From contig NZ_JADPKY010000158.1 of NCBI RefSeq assembly GCF_023074185.1, forward strand, positions 1-64,000: a stretch of 64,000 nt of DNA. The letters are read 5' to 3'. This stretch comes from Bradyrhizobium sp. 132. Its GTDB lineage: Bacteria; Pseudomonadota; Alphaproteobacteria; Rhizobiales; Xanthobacteraceae. A program made the translations under genes and the position numbers. Shown piece after piece: positions 53,022-60,822 of the stretch. Below the pieces are notes generated by a model. That model worked only from the letters and a program-made list of their open reading frames with translations, did no database searches and had not been told where the DNA came from. Each line of letters opens with the position of its first letter. Positions within the stretch are counted from its first letter, which is position 1.

Positions 53022-53606
53022 TTACGGTTGCGCGGCTCCCGGTGCTTCGGGCCTCAAATAGACGATCAGACAGCAACAACACAAGCCCAGCCCGACCAGC
53101 GGGAATTTCAACGCCACGGCCGCGGCCACCGCGAAAACACCTAACGTCACGATGGAGCGGATGCGCATGGTCCGGCGCTCGCCGGCCGAAACCTCGTTAA
53201 GCGGAATTCGCGCCATCAGCTCCCAGATCAAGGCGACGTAGGTCGCGTTCACCAGGAAGAAAACCGCCGCATAGAACGCGACCGGTTGCGGTGCGAGCTT
53301 GCTCACGGCCATCCAGGCGGTGGAGAGCGGCAGCAGCGACACTGAAAACAGATGCGCGAAATTAAACCAGATCAGGCGCGGCGTCGCGTCGGTGGCGTAG
53401 TGCATGAGATGGTGGTGATTGGCCCACACGATCGCAATGAAGAGGTAGCTCACAGCATAGCTGAGCCCTGTCGGCCACAGCGACAGCAGGGCATCGAACG
53501 TCGGAAGCTCCGGCGGGCGCAGTTCCAGAACCAGCACCGTGATCAGAACGGCGAACACGCCGGAGAACGCGCTCAGTCGCTCCGGGGTCCGTCTCGCATG
53601 TGCCAT
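53022..53606 (-). CDS. TMEM175 family protein (DUF1211)
   Basis: 194 aa with six hydrophobic segments, of the prokaryotic TMEM175 potassium-channel type. The signature at the first helix, usually RL..FSDGVFAI, reads RLSAFSGVFAV (residues 10-20), so the Asp of FSD is absent. Conserved HHHLMHY and WFNFAHLFSVSLLPL follow. Loss of the acidic residue may affect gating or conduction, since the FSD motif packs at the pore. Last gene of a four-gene minus-strand set. Confidence 0.85.
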   Translation of the reverse strand: MAHARRTPERLSAFSGVFAVLITVLVLELRPPELPTFDALLSLWPTGLSYAVSYLFIAIVWANHHHLMHYATDATPRLIWFNFAHLFSVSLLPLSTAWMAVSKLAPQPVAFYAAVFFLVNATYVALIWELMARIPLNEVSAGERRTMRIRSIVTLGVFAVAAAVALKFPLVGLGLCCCCLIVYLRPEAPGAAQP

Positions 53607-53653
53607 GGCTGTCACCCCGCCGGTTTCGTGTCGTGTCGAACTCAGAGCGCCGG

Positions 53654-54424
53654 TCAGATCGACTTGACCTCGCCGCCATCCATCCTCAGCGTCGATCCCG
53701 TCATCCAGCGGGCACCCGGCGATACCAAAAAAGCCATCAGTTCTGCAATCTCTTCCGGCTCGCCATAGCGTGCGATGCCGGCATCCTGCGGGAATTTGGC
53801 GGTGGCCTCCTCCACGGCCATGTTGTGCAGCGGCGCCCAATGCGCGAGGTAGGAGCGGCGTCGGCCGGTCATGACCGGGCCGGGCAGAACGCTGTTGACC
53901 TGGATGCCGTCGGCGATGCCGCGATCCGAAAACGCTTTCGCCAGCGCCACGATCGCCGCGTTGATGGTCCCGACAGCGGCGTAGGGCGCCTTGGGAAATT
54001 GCGCCGAATTCCCCGACATCAGCACGACAGCGCCTTTGCTTTCTTTCAACGCCGGCCATGCCGCCATCGTCAGCCGGCGGGCGCCGTGGAATTTCAAGGC
54101 AAGGCCGCCGTCCCATTGCGCGTCGGTCATCTCGAACAGGTCGATCTGCGGCACCGCGCCTGCAATATTGAGAAGGGCATCGATCCGGCCGAAGGCTTTG
54201 AGCGTCCGGTCGACCACGCTGTTTGCCGCCGTCACCTCGGCAAGGTCGATGTCGATGACGAGCGGTTCGGCACCGGCCGCCTTCACGGCGTCCGCCGTCT
54301 TCTCGAGATTGGGACGGTCGCGCGCGGCGAGCACGACCGACGAAAAGTCCCGCGCGAGACGGATCGCGGCGGCGCGGCCGATGCCCTGGCTGGCGCCAGT
54401 GACGATGGCGACTGATTTCGGCAT
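53654..54424 (-). CDS. SDR family oxidoreductase, atypical active site
   Basis: 256 aa Rossmann-fold short-chain dehydrogenase. TGASQGIG at residues 9-16 binds NAD(P); NIAGA at about 86-90, Ser at 137-140 and Tyr148 follow. The lysine expected four residues after the tyrosine is Gly152, so the usual YxxxK pair is broken and activity is uncertain. Lies in a tight row: 47 bp before TMEM175 and 16 bp after the dehalogenase-like hydrolase. Confidence 0.84.
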   Translation of the reverse strand: MPKSVAIVTGASQGIGRAAAIRLARDFSSVVLAARDRPNLEKTADAVKAAGAEPLVIDIDLAEVTAANSVVDRTLKAFGRIDALLNIAGAVPQIDLFEMTDAQWDGGLALKFHGARRLTMAAWPALKESKGAVVLMSGNSAQFPKAPYAAVGTINAAIVALAKAFSDRGIADGIQVNSVLPGPVMTGRRRSYLAHWAPLHNMAVEEATAKFPQDAGIARYGEPEEIAELMAFLVSPGARWMTGSTLRMDGGEVKSI

Positions 54425-54440
54425 GTGATTTCTCGTGCTG

Positions 54441-55301
54441 TTAGACGTGGCGGATGAGGAATTCGCGTATCGCCGCCGCGATCTCGGCGGCATGCGTTTC
54501 CAGCGCGAAATGGCCGGTGTCGAAGAAACGGACCACCGCATCGGGAATGTCGCGTTTGAAAGCCTCGGCGCCGGGCGGCAGGAAGAACGGATCGTTCTTG
54601 CCCCACGCCGCCAGGAACGGCGGCTTGTGGGTGCGGAAGTAATTCTGGAATGCCGGGTAGAGCGCGATGTTGCTCTTGTAGTCGCCGAACAGGTCGAGCT
54701 GGATCTCGTCGGCGCCGGGGCGCGCCAGATAGAAATTGTCCAGCGACAGGCCGTCGGGCGAGACGCTCGCCTCGTCAGTCACGCCGTGGGTGTATTGCCA
54801 GCGCGTCGTTTCCGGTGCGAGGAAGGCGCGAAGCGCGTCGCGGTTGGCCTGCGACGGCTCTTGCCAATAAGCCTTGATCGGAGTCCAGCCCTCGCTCAGC
54901 CCTTCTTCGTAGGCGTTGCCATTCTGCGAGATGATCGCGGTGATACGATCGGGGTGTTTGGCGGCAATCCGGAAACCGGTCGGCGCACCGTAGTCGAAGA
55001 CGTAGATCGCGAAGCGCTTGAGGCCGATCACTTCGGTAAAGCGGTCGATGACATCAGCGATATGGTCGAACGTGTAGGTGAAGTTACTCCGCGCCGGCAT
55101 GTCCGATTGGCCGAAGCCGGGCAGGTCGGGCGCGACGATATGGAAGCGATCGGCGAGCAGCGGGATCAGATCGCGGAACATGTGGCCCGCGCTCGGAAAC
55201 CCGTGAAGCAACAGCAGCGTCGGAGCGTCGGCCGCCCCGGCCTCGCGGTAGAAAATCTTGAAGCCATCGATATCGGCGGAGCGGTATTTGATCCCGGTCA
55301 T
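54441..55301 (-). CDS. haloalkane-dehalogenase-like alpha/beta hydrolase
   Basis: 286 aa alpha/beta hydrolase. HGFPSAGHMFRDL carries the oxyanion loop; the nucleophile elbow is FDYGAP with Asp103 instead of Ser, as in haloalkane dehalogenases and epoxide hydrolases; FFDTGHFALE near the C-terminus gives the base. The extended cap region is rich in Trp and Tyr. Substrate unknown. Part of the operon under the matched operators at 56101-56175. Confidence 0.86.
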   Translation of the reverse strand: MTGIKYRSADIDGFKIFYREAGAADAPTLLLLHGFPSAGHMFRDLIPLLADRFHIVAPDLPGFGQSDMPARSNFTYTFDHIADVIDRFTEVIGLKRFAIYVFDYGAPTGFRIAAKHPDRITAIISQNGNAYEEGLSEGWTPIKAYWQEPSQANRDALRAFLAPETTRWQYTHGVTDEASVSPDGLSLDNFYLARPGADEIQLDLFGDYKSNIALYPAFQNYFRTHKPPFLAAWGKNDPFFLPPGAEAFKRDIPDAVVRFFDTGHFALETHAAEIAAAIREFLIRHV

Positions 55302-55347
55302 CGGAATTCTCCTGAATTTTTGTAACCATTTTGGCGAGCGGGGGAGA

Positions 55348-56073
55348 TTATTGGCTCTGGTCGGCCGGTTGCGGCGTGCGGGCCGCCGGTGCGGCGCGGA
55401 TGGCCTCGCGGATGATGTCGATGACGATCCCGGGTGCGGTGACGCCGGGCGTATGATCGACGGCGTGTGAATGCAGCTTTGCCTTCATCCGTTCCGCCAT
55501 GAACCGCTGCGTGGCGGGGTTGATCATGCGATCCTGCTCGGCCACGAGAAGCCAGCTCGGGCGGTCCTTCCAGAGTGGCCGGTCCACCGCGACGCCGATG
55601 CAGGCGGCCGCGATCGGCCGCTGCACCGCGGCCAGCAATGCCTGCTCTTCGTTGGAAGCGTGCTGCGCGAACGCTTCGGCAAAGGCGTGTTCGGGAAGCC
55701 AGACCACGCCGTCCTTGTCCGGTGCCAGCAAGGGCGCCTGCGGATGCGGCGTGGCGCGATAGAAAACGTCGGCGACCGTCTCGCCTTCGTCGGGAGCGAG
55801 TGCCGCGACATAGACCAGCGACCTGACTTTCTCACTTTGGGTCGCGGCGATTACCGCGCCGGCATAGGCGTGGCCCACCAGCACCACCGGGCCATCGATC
55901 CGCCCGAGGGTTCGATCGAGCGCCGCCACGTCATCGGCCAGCGAGGTCAGCGGCAGCGGCGCCGCAACCACCCTGATGCCTTCCGCCCGCAGCGGCCCAA
56001 TCACTTTGGTCCAGCTCGATCCATCGGCCCAAGCGCCGTGGACCAGCACCACGCTCACATCATTGAGGGACAT
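55348..56073 (-). CDS. alpha/beta hydrolase lacking the serine nucleophile
   Basis: 241 aa, alpha/beta hydrolase fold with VHGAWADGSSW at the oxyanion loop and LVGHAYAGAVI at the elbow. Ala69 stands where the GHSxG serine should be, so ordinary serine hydrolysis is unlikely; the final DHTPGVTAPG keeps the histidine region. Such proteins may bind hormones or small lactones without hydrolysing them, or use a different mechanism. First gene of the operon divergent from the CGNR regulator. Confidence 0.82.
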   Translation of the reverse strand: MSLNDVSVVLVHGAWADGSSWTKVIGPLRAEGIRVVAAPLPLTSLADDVAALDRTLGRIDGPVVLVGHAYAGAVIAATQSEKVRSLVYVAALAPDEGETVADVFYRATPHPQAPLLAPDKDGVVWLPEHAFAEAFAQHASNEEQALLAAVQRPIAAACIGVAVDRPLWKDRPSWLLVAEQDRMINPATQRFMAERMKAKLHSHAVDHTPGVTAPGIVIDIIREAIRAAPAARTPQPADQSQ

Positions 56074-56100
56074 TTTCGCTCCTTGCCGGTTTGCATATGG

Positions 56101-56175
56101 AGTAACCTGGCTTATACACTTAAACAGGTTACTTTCCGGGCAAGTAACTTGTCAATAGCCATCAGACAGGTTATT
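56101..56175. promoter_or_regulatory. two matched inverted-repeat operators
   Basis: Operator 1: AGTAACCTG (56101-56109) and CAGGTTACT (56125-56133). Operator 2: AGTAACTTG (56143-56151) and CAGGTTATT (56167-56175). Arms are separated by 15 bp in both, and the operators lie 42 bp apart, close to four helical turns. They fill the gap between the hydrolase operon and the CGNR regulator gene. Confidence 0.75.
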
Positions 56176-56204
56176 TTGCGATCGAAAGTCGACGGGGGCT
56201 ATAG

Positions 56205-56861
56205 ATGAACAAGGTTCCGCGCCAAAAGATCGCTCAAACCGCTTCACGGCCGTCTGCGATGTTCCTTGCCGACGCGCTCGGCCTCGATTTCCTCAATTCG
56301 GTTGCTACCCCGGTCGACACTCCGGTTGACTGGCTCGACGACGGCGATGGCCTGCTGGCCTGGCTCGAGCAGGCGCAGCTCGCGCCCCGCGAGGCGCTCG
56401 AAACGCTGCGGTCGCAGGCGATGCCTCGCGAACTCGACAGCGTCGCAGCCCAAGCGCGAAGCCTGCGCGAATGGTTCAGAGGTTTCGTCCGGCAACACAA
56501 AGGGCGGCCGCTCACCTCGAAAGCGCTGGACGAGTTGGCGCCGTTGAACCGGCTGCTTGAACGGGATGAAGGGTTTGGACGCATTGGGGTCGATGACCAC
56601 AGCGCGGCCTCCGGGCTGGCGTTTCGAAAGATCCGCCGCTGGCGGTCGCCGGAAGCGCTGCTGCTGCCGATCGGCGAGGCGCTGGCGACATTCGTCTGCG
56701 AGGAAGATTTTTCGAACGTGAAGGCCTGTGAGGGACCCGCCTGCACGCTGCTGTTCGCCGACCACACCCGGGGCCGCGCGCGCCGCTGGTGCAGCATGGC
56801 GATCTGCGGCAACCGCGCCAAACAGGCGGCGCATCGAAACCGGCTCAAGCTGCAGCAATAA
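56205..56861 (+). CDS. CGNR zinc-finger regulator (ABATE domain)
   Basis: 218 aa. N-terminal ABATE region (FLADALGLDFLNSVAT...DWLDDGDGLLAWLE) and C-terminal zinc finger with Cys175, Cys180, Cys196 and the name-giving C201-G-N-R204. Members are putative stress-response transcription regulators. It starts 131 bp from the divergent hydrolase operon, with two matched operators between them, so it likely controls that operon and itself. A strong hairpin terminator follows. Confidence 0.9.
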   Translation: MNKVPRQKIAQTASRPSAMFLADALGLDFLNSVATPVDTPVDWLDDGDGLLAWLEQAQLAPREALETLRSQAMPRELDSVAAQARSLREWFRGFVRQHKGRPLTSKALDELAPLNRLLERDEGFGRIGVDDHSAASGLAFRKIRRWRSPEALLLPIGEALATFVCEEDFSNVKACEGPACTLLFADHTRGRARRWCSMAICGNRAKQAAHRNRLKLQQ

Positions 56862-56868
56862 AATTGAC

Positions 56869-56903
56869 AAATCACCGGCAAGCTTTGCGCTTGCCGGTGA
56901 TTT
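56869..56903. terminator. bidirectional terminator hairpin
   Basis: A perfect 15 bp stem AAATCACCGGCAAGC/GCTTGCCGGTGATTT with a five-base loop, between convergent genes. The A/T ends of the stem give a short U-tract in both directions. Confidence 0.8.
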
Positions 56904-56932
56904 GCGCGGCCCTATGCGGATCCGTCTCTCGA

Positions 56933-57436
56933 TTACCGGATCAGGCGAACCAGATCCTGCTTCAGCAGATAAAACGAGACGGCGAGCAGAACCGCATCCT
57001 TCATCAGGAACGGCATGTTGCCGGTCATCGCCGGGAACCCTCCGGCCGAGGCGTCCCATGCGTCAGGCAGGAACGGAATGATCGTGACCGTCGCGATGAA
57101 GGTGCTGGTCGAGCCGAGGGCGCCGAGAACGCCGAGCCGCTTGTCCCAGAAGCCGGCGAGCAACAGGGTGCCGAAAGTCCATTCGGAGGCGCCGAGGAAA
57201 TAGCTGGCGCCGGCATGGCCGAACACCGGATACAGCCACCAGATCAGCGGCCCGTTGCTGATGAAGGGCACCAGCCGTTCGAACTCGTAGGGAAACCACT
57301 TCTGGTAACCGAAGAACATAAACATGATCACCATCGCGGCGCGAATGAGGTGATAGTCGAGATCCTCCGCAAGCAAGCCGGATGCGCGCAGCGCGCGGAC
57401 GAGCGGATTTTGCGTCGTGTTGGCAAGGGTCGTCAT
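56933..57436 (-). CDS. DUF417 (YkgB/RclC-like) membrane protein
   Basis: 167 aa with four hydrophobic segments. AMVIMFMFFGYQKWFPYEF and GPLIWWLYPVFGHAGASYFLGASEW are the DUF417 signature; E. coli RclC (YkgB) of the reactive-chlorine regulon belongs here. Its role is protective but unknown. It lies 38 bp downstream of the AhpD-like gene on the same strand, and the pair faces an RclR-like regulator, which supports a chlorine-stress role by analogy. Confidence 0.88.
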   Translation of the reverse strand: MTTLANTTQNPLVRALRASGLLAEDLDYHLIRAAMVIMFMFFGYQKWFPYEFERLVPFISNGPLIWWLYPVFGHAGASYFLGASEWTFGTLLLAGFWDKRLGVLGALGSTSTFIATVTIIPFLPDAWDASAGGFPAMTGNMPFLMKDAVLLAVSFYLLKQDLVRLIR

Positions 57437-57474
57437 GGTCGTTATCCTTTCATGCAGGATCCGGCGCGGTCGCT

Positions 57475-58011
57475 TTACGCGACGGCGGGAAAATCGATCT
57501 CGGTGTCGTTGATGCGGTTGAAGACGTTGGTGAAGACGGTGGTCGCGAAGGCGAGGCTGATCTCGACCAGTTGCGCGTCGCTGTAGCCGGCCGCCTTGAT
57601 CGCCCCGAAATCCGCGTCGCTGACGGTGCCGCTGGACTGCGCGAGCTTGCGGACGAATCCAACAAGCGCGTCGCGCTTGTCGTCGCCGCTGGGCTGACCG
57701 TTGCGGATCTGCTTCAGCACATCGAGCTTGAGCCCGGCGAGTCGTGCGAGATGATTGTGCGCGGCGACGCAGTAATCACAGCCGGCGACGCCGCTGATGA
57801 CGAGCTTGATGACTTCCTGATCGCGCTTGCTCAGGCTGCCCGAAGCCAGCGTGGCGTCGGCGAACAGGATCGACTTGAGCGCGGCGGGGCCGTGGGCGGC
57901 GATCGCCGCAAAGGTGTTCGGCACGCTGCCGATCGCCTTCTTGATCTGGGCATAGACCTGCCCCGAGGGACCGTTATCGGATTCGACATTGGGGACTGAA
58001 AGACGGGACAT
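57475..58011 (-). CDS. AhpD-like carboxymuconolactone decarboxylase family protein
   Basis: 178 aa peroxidase-related protein. Glu66, Cys78-x-x-Cys81 and His85 keep the spacing of AhpD's catalytic set (Glu118, Cys130, Cys133, His137); His132 of AhpD is Tyr80 here. It probably reduces peroxides or disulfides through the CxxC pair. First gene of the operon with DUF417, opposite the AraC regulator. The family also includes decarboxylases, but the CxxC motif argues for redox chemistry. Confidence 0.88.
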   Translation of the reverse strand: MSRLSVPNVESDNGPSGQVYAQIKKAIGSVPNTFAAIAAHGPAALKSILFADATLASGSLSKRDQEVIKLVISGVAGCDYCVAAHNHLARLAGLKLDVLKQIRNGQPSGDDKRDALVGFVRKLAQSSGTVSDADFGAIKAAGYSDAQLVEISLAFATTVFTNVFNRINDTEIDFPAVA

Positions 58012-58142
58012 GGTGGCACTCCGCGGTTGGGGTTCGTGAACGATTGCGTAGTGACAGTACAGTTATGATTTGATACTTTGAATGTCGCAAAATCTCGATA
58101 ATATGCTCCATCGTCTCAATTTGTCTGCTTCGGAAGGTCAGC

Positions 58143-59099
58143 ATGGATTGGCTCAGCCGGCTGTTCGAGTTGATGCCGGTGCGCGGGCGGCTCGACCTGC
58201 GCTGTTCCTACGGCGCGCCGTGGCGTATAGACCAAGGGCCCGGCGCGGCGAATGCAATCCCGTATCATGCGGTGCTCGCCGGCTCCGCGACCCTGGAGGA
58301 CTCCGCGAAGGGCAGGCCGCTTCAGTTGAAAGCCGGCGACATCCTTCTGCTTCCCGGCAATGTCAGCCACGTCATGCACGACGGCAGCGGCGCCGCAGCG
58401 CTGCCGGCCCGCAACCGCGCGGCGCTCAACTTCACGATTAGCGAAAACCCGGGTTCGGGCGAACGGCTCGATCTGCTGTGCGGACACTTTGCGATCTCGG
58501 CCCCGCACGACCGGCTGTTGCGCAGCTATCTGCCGCCGCGCTTTGTCGTGCACGCCGGCGCTCACGCCGAACAGCAGGAGACCGCGGCGCAACTCGCCGG
58601 CCTCGTCGCGCTGATGCGGCGCGAGTCCGCCGACGATCACCTCGGCGGCCGCGCCATGCTGAACGCGCTGTCGACGGCGATGTTCGCGCTGGTGCTAAGA
58701 CTGGCCAGCGAGACCGAAGACGCGCCGAGCGGTCTGCTGGCGCTCGCCGGTGATCCCCGCCTTGCACCGGCGGTGGCAGCCCTCTTCAACGAGCCGGCGC
58801 GGGCTTGGTCGCTGCCCGAGTTGGCGCGATTGTGCAACATGTCGCGCGCCACGCTCGCCCGCCACTTTCAGGACAAGCTCGGCAGATCAGCCAGCGAGCT
58901 TCTGACCGAGATCCGGATGATGCACGCTGCCAACGAACTGAGGCAATCGCAGCTTTCCACCGGCGCCGTGGCGGAGCAGGTCGGCTACCAATCCGAAGCG
59001 GCATTCCAGCGCGCCTTCAAAACTCACATGGGCGTCACGCCGGCGCAGTGGCGCAAAATGCAGGAGCCGCCCGGCGGCGGCATCGTCGCAACGTTGTGA
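58143..59099 (+). CDS. AraC-family regulator, RclR-like
   Basis: 318 aa. N-terminal cupin_6 sensor domain and C-terminal AraC HTH (about 220-315: LARLCNMSRATLARHFQDKLG, VAEQVGYQSEAAFQRAFKTHMGVTPAQWR). Start MDWLSRLFEL resembles MDALSRLL of E. coli RclR. Cys21 aligns with RclR Cys21 (DLRCSYG), and Cys113 (LLCGHF) with the second sensor cysteine (VCG). RclR senses hypochlorous acid. The divergent DUF417/AhpD-like operon strengthens the assignment; confirmation needs alignment. Confidence 0.87.
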   Translation: MDWLSRLFELMPVRGRLDLRCSYGAPWRIDQGPGAANAIPYHAVLAGSATLEDSAKGRPLQLKAGDILLLPGNVSHVMHDGSGAAALPARNRAALNFTISENPGSGERLDLLCGHFAISAPHDRLLRSYLPPRFVVHAGAHAEQQETAAQLAGLVALMRRESADDHLGGRAMLNALSTAMFALVLRLASETEDAPSGLLALAGDPRLAPAVAALFNEPARAWSLPELARLCNMSRATLARHFQDKLGRSASELLTEIRMMHAANELRQSQLSTGAVAEQVGYQSEAAFQRAFKTHMGVTPAQWRKMQEPPGGGIVATL

Positions 59100-59377
59100 G
59101 TGACCGGCAACATTCGGCCATGCAAAATCATTTCATCTCGCAGCAACTCCCGCGCGTCACCCAACAAGTCCCGAATCCGCTCGCGCTCTGCGATGACTTC
59201 CGCGTTGAACCGGGGGACGTGCCTGAGCGCATTCCGGTTTCCCTTGGGCGCGCCGGATTCGCGTGCACCGCCGTGCATGCGGCAGCGCCGTTTGCTTTGC
59301 ACCACGGGCGAGCGGCACGATCCGCCGGCGCGGGTCTTGGCGCTGCAAAGCGGCCTCGCGAGCATCGGAAGTTGCAT
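59024..59377 (-). CDS. HGGA-motif small basic protein
   Basis: Open frame of 117 aa. RPLCSAKTRAGGSCRSPVVQ, CRMHGGARESGAPKGNRNAL and AEVIAERERIRDLLGDARELL match a small family common in rhizobia, often near mobile DNA. Its Cys pairs may bind zinc. The gene's 3' end overlaps the AraC coding end by 76 bp, so the true stop may be original or shifted. Start uncertain (59377 or 59449). Confidence 0.5.
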   Translation of the reverse strand: MQLPMLARPLCSAKTRAGGSCRSPVVQSKRRCRMHGGARESGAPKGNRNALRHVPRFNAEVIAERERIRDLLGDARELLRDEMILHGRMLPVTHNVATMPPPGGSCILRHCAGVTPM

Positions 59378-59620
59378 CTTGAGATGCCGACGGGCCGCTT
59401 CTGGCCCGAAGCGGTCGTCGTGGATGTTGGATTTCGCTAGCTCCTGCAAACTCGGCCTAGTCTCCGAACAACTTCCTCTCGATGGACTGGACCGACCTAC
59501 ATTGCGAGCGCCAATTCAAGAGCGCGCAGAAATTTTCTTCCAATTGCTTACTCACGCGAATGAAACAGAACTGAAGACTCAGGCTGAGTCTTCAGTTCGC
59601 GTTGTAAAACAAAGAAAAGC

Positions 59621-59697
59621 TGGCGCACCCGACACGATTCGAACGTGTGACCTTTGCCTTCGGAGGGCAACGCTCTATCCAGCTGAGCTACGGGTGC
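59621..59697 (-). tRNA. tRNA-Arg (anticodon CCG)
   Basis: On the minus strand a 77 nt cloverleaf: acceptor GCACCCG/CGGGTGC, D-arm GCTCAGCTGGATAGAGC, anticodon stem TTGCC/GGCAA with loop CTCCGAA giving anticodon CCG, T-arm GTTCGAATC, and encoded CCA at 59621-59623. Reads CGG codons. Confidence 0.95.
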
Positions 59698-59754
59698 AGT
59701 GGGGTTCATTTAGCCGATTGACCGGGAGCGGGCAACCGCTTCCGCCGTCTCCAG

Positions 59755-60822
59755 CTAAGCTGATTTGCGCGCGATGCGGCCAGGAACCGGCAGGATGTCC
59801 CGGCCGAGGCCGGCGAATTCGGCAAGCAGCCGTTCGGCGCAGATGACGCGGTTGCGGCCGAGCCGTTTAGCCGCATAGAGCGCCTCGTCGGCCGCGCCCA
59901 GCAGCCGGTCGGGGCTGCCGTCGGTTTCGCCCGGAATGTGGCTGGCGACGCCGACGCTGAGGGTGACGTGGTCGCCGGCCCCGTCGGCGCCATGGGTGAT
60001 CCGCAAGGCCATGACGGCGCGGCGGATCTCGTCGGCGATGACGTAGGCGGCGTCGCAATCCAGGTCCGGCAGGATCAGCGCGAATTCCTCGCCGCCATAG
60101 CGGCTGGCAAGATCGAGCGGGCGCACGGCATGGCGGCTGACGACGGCAGCGACCGCGCGCAGGCATTCGTCGCCGCTCTGGTGGCCGTGGCGGTCGTTGA
60201 ACAGCTTGAAATGATCGACGTCGACGAACAGCAGCGCCATCGGCTTCTGCGTCCGCTGGGCGCGGGCCCATTCGCTCAACAGCATCTGATCGAACGAGCG
60301 GCGGTTCGACAGGCCGGTCAGCCCGTCCTTGGTGGCAAGCTCCTTCAGCGCCATCTCGGCGCGCTTCTGGTCGGTGAGATCGCGCAGCGTCTCCACCACC
60401 GCGATCAGATGGCCGGCCTCGTCGTGGATGGGGCCGGCGTCGATGGCGAGATAGAGCTGGCTGCCGAGCTTCGGCATCACGCACCAGTTCTCGGCGCTGA
60501 AGCCGAGCCCGTTATGGCCGCGTGCGGCATATTCCGAATAGAACTCCGGCAGCTGTTCCGGGCGGTCGAGCGCGACGAGGTCGGCGAGGCAAGGGCGCTT
60601 GGTCTCGTAGAACGCTTGCCAGTGCTTATTGGTGCCGATCACCTCCGAGGCGGCCACTCCGGTCAGTCGCTCGCAGGCACGATTCCAGATCACGACGCGG
60701 CGCTTCGGGTCGATCACGAAAGTCGGCACCACCAGATGCTGCATCAGCCGCACGGCATAGGAATCCGCAACGTCGACCGTTTTGGGTGGAGTCTTGCTTG
60801 AAGTTTTGGCTGGCTGCGCCAT
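59755..60822 (-). CDS. PAS-GGDEF diguanylate cyclase
   Basis: 355 aa. A PAS domain (about residues 25-150: FVIDPKRRVVIWNRACERLTG...VVETLRDLTDQKRAE) precedes a GGDEF domain whose active loop is YGGEEFALILP, so GTP to c-di-GMP synthesis is expected. No RxxD inhibitory site is obvious where it usually lies. No membrane segment, so cytoplasmic. The ATG overlaps the stop of the upstream GGDEF-EAL gene as TGATG, so translation is coupled. Confidence 0.92.
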   Translation of the reverse strand: MAQPAKTSSKTPPKTVDVADSYAVRLMQHLVVPTFVIDPKRRVVIWNRACERLTGVAASEVIGTNKHWQAFYETKRPCLADLVALDRPEQLPEFYSEYAARGHNGLGFSAENWCVMPKLGSQLYLAIDAGPIHDEAGHLIAVVETLRDLTDQKRAEMALKELATKDGLTGLSNRRSFDQMLLSEWARAQRTQKPMALLFVDVDHFKLFNDRHGHQSGDECLRAVAAVVSRHAVRPLDLASRYGGEEFALILPDLDCDAAYVIADEIRRAVMALRITHGADGAGDHVTLSVGVASHIPGETDGSPDRLLGAADEALYAAKRLGRNRVICAERLLAEFAGLGRDILPVPGRIARKSA

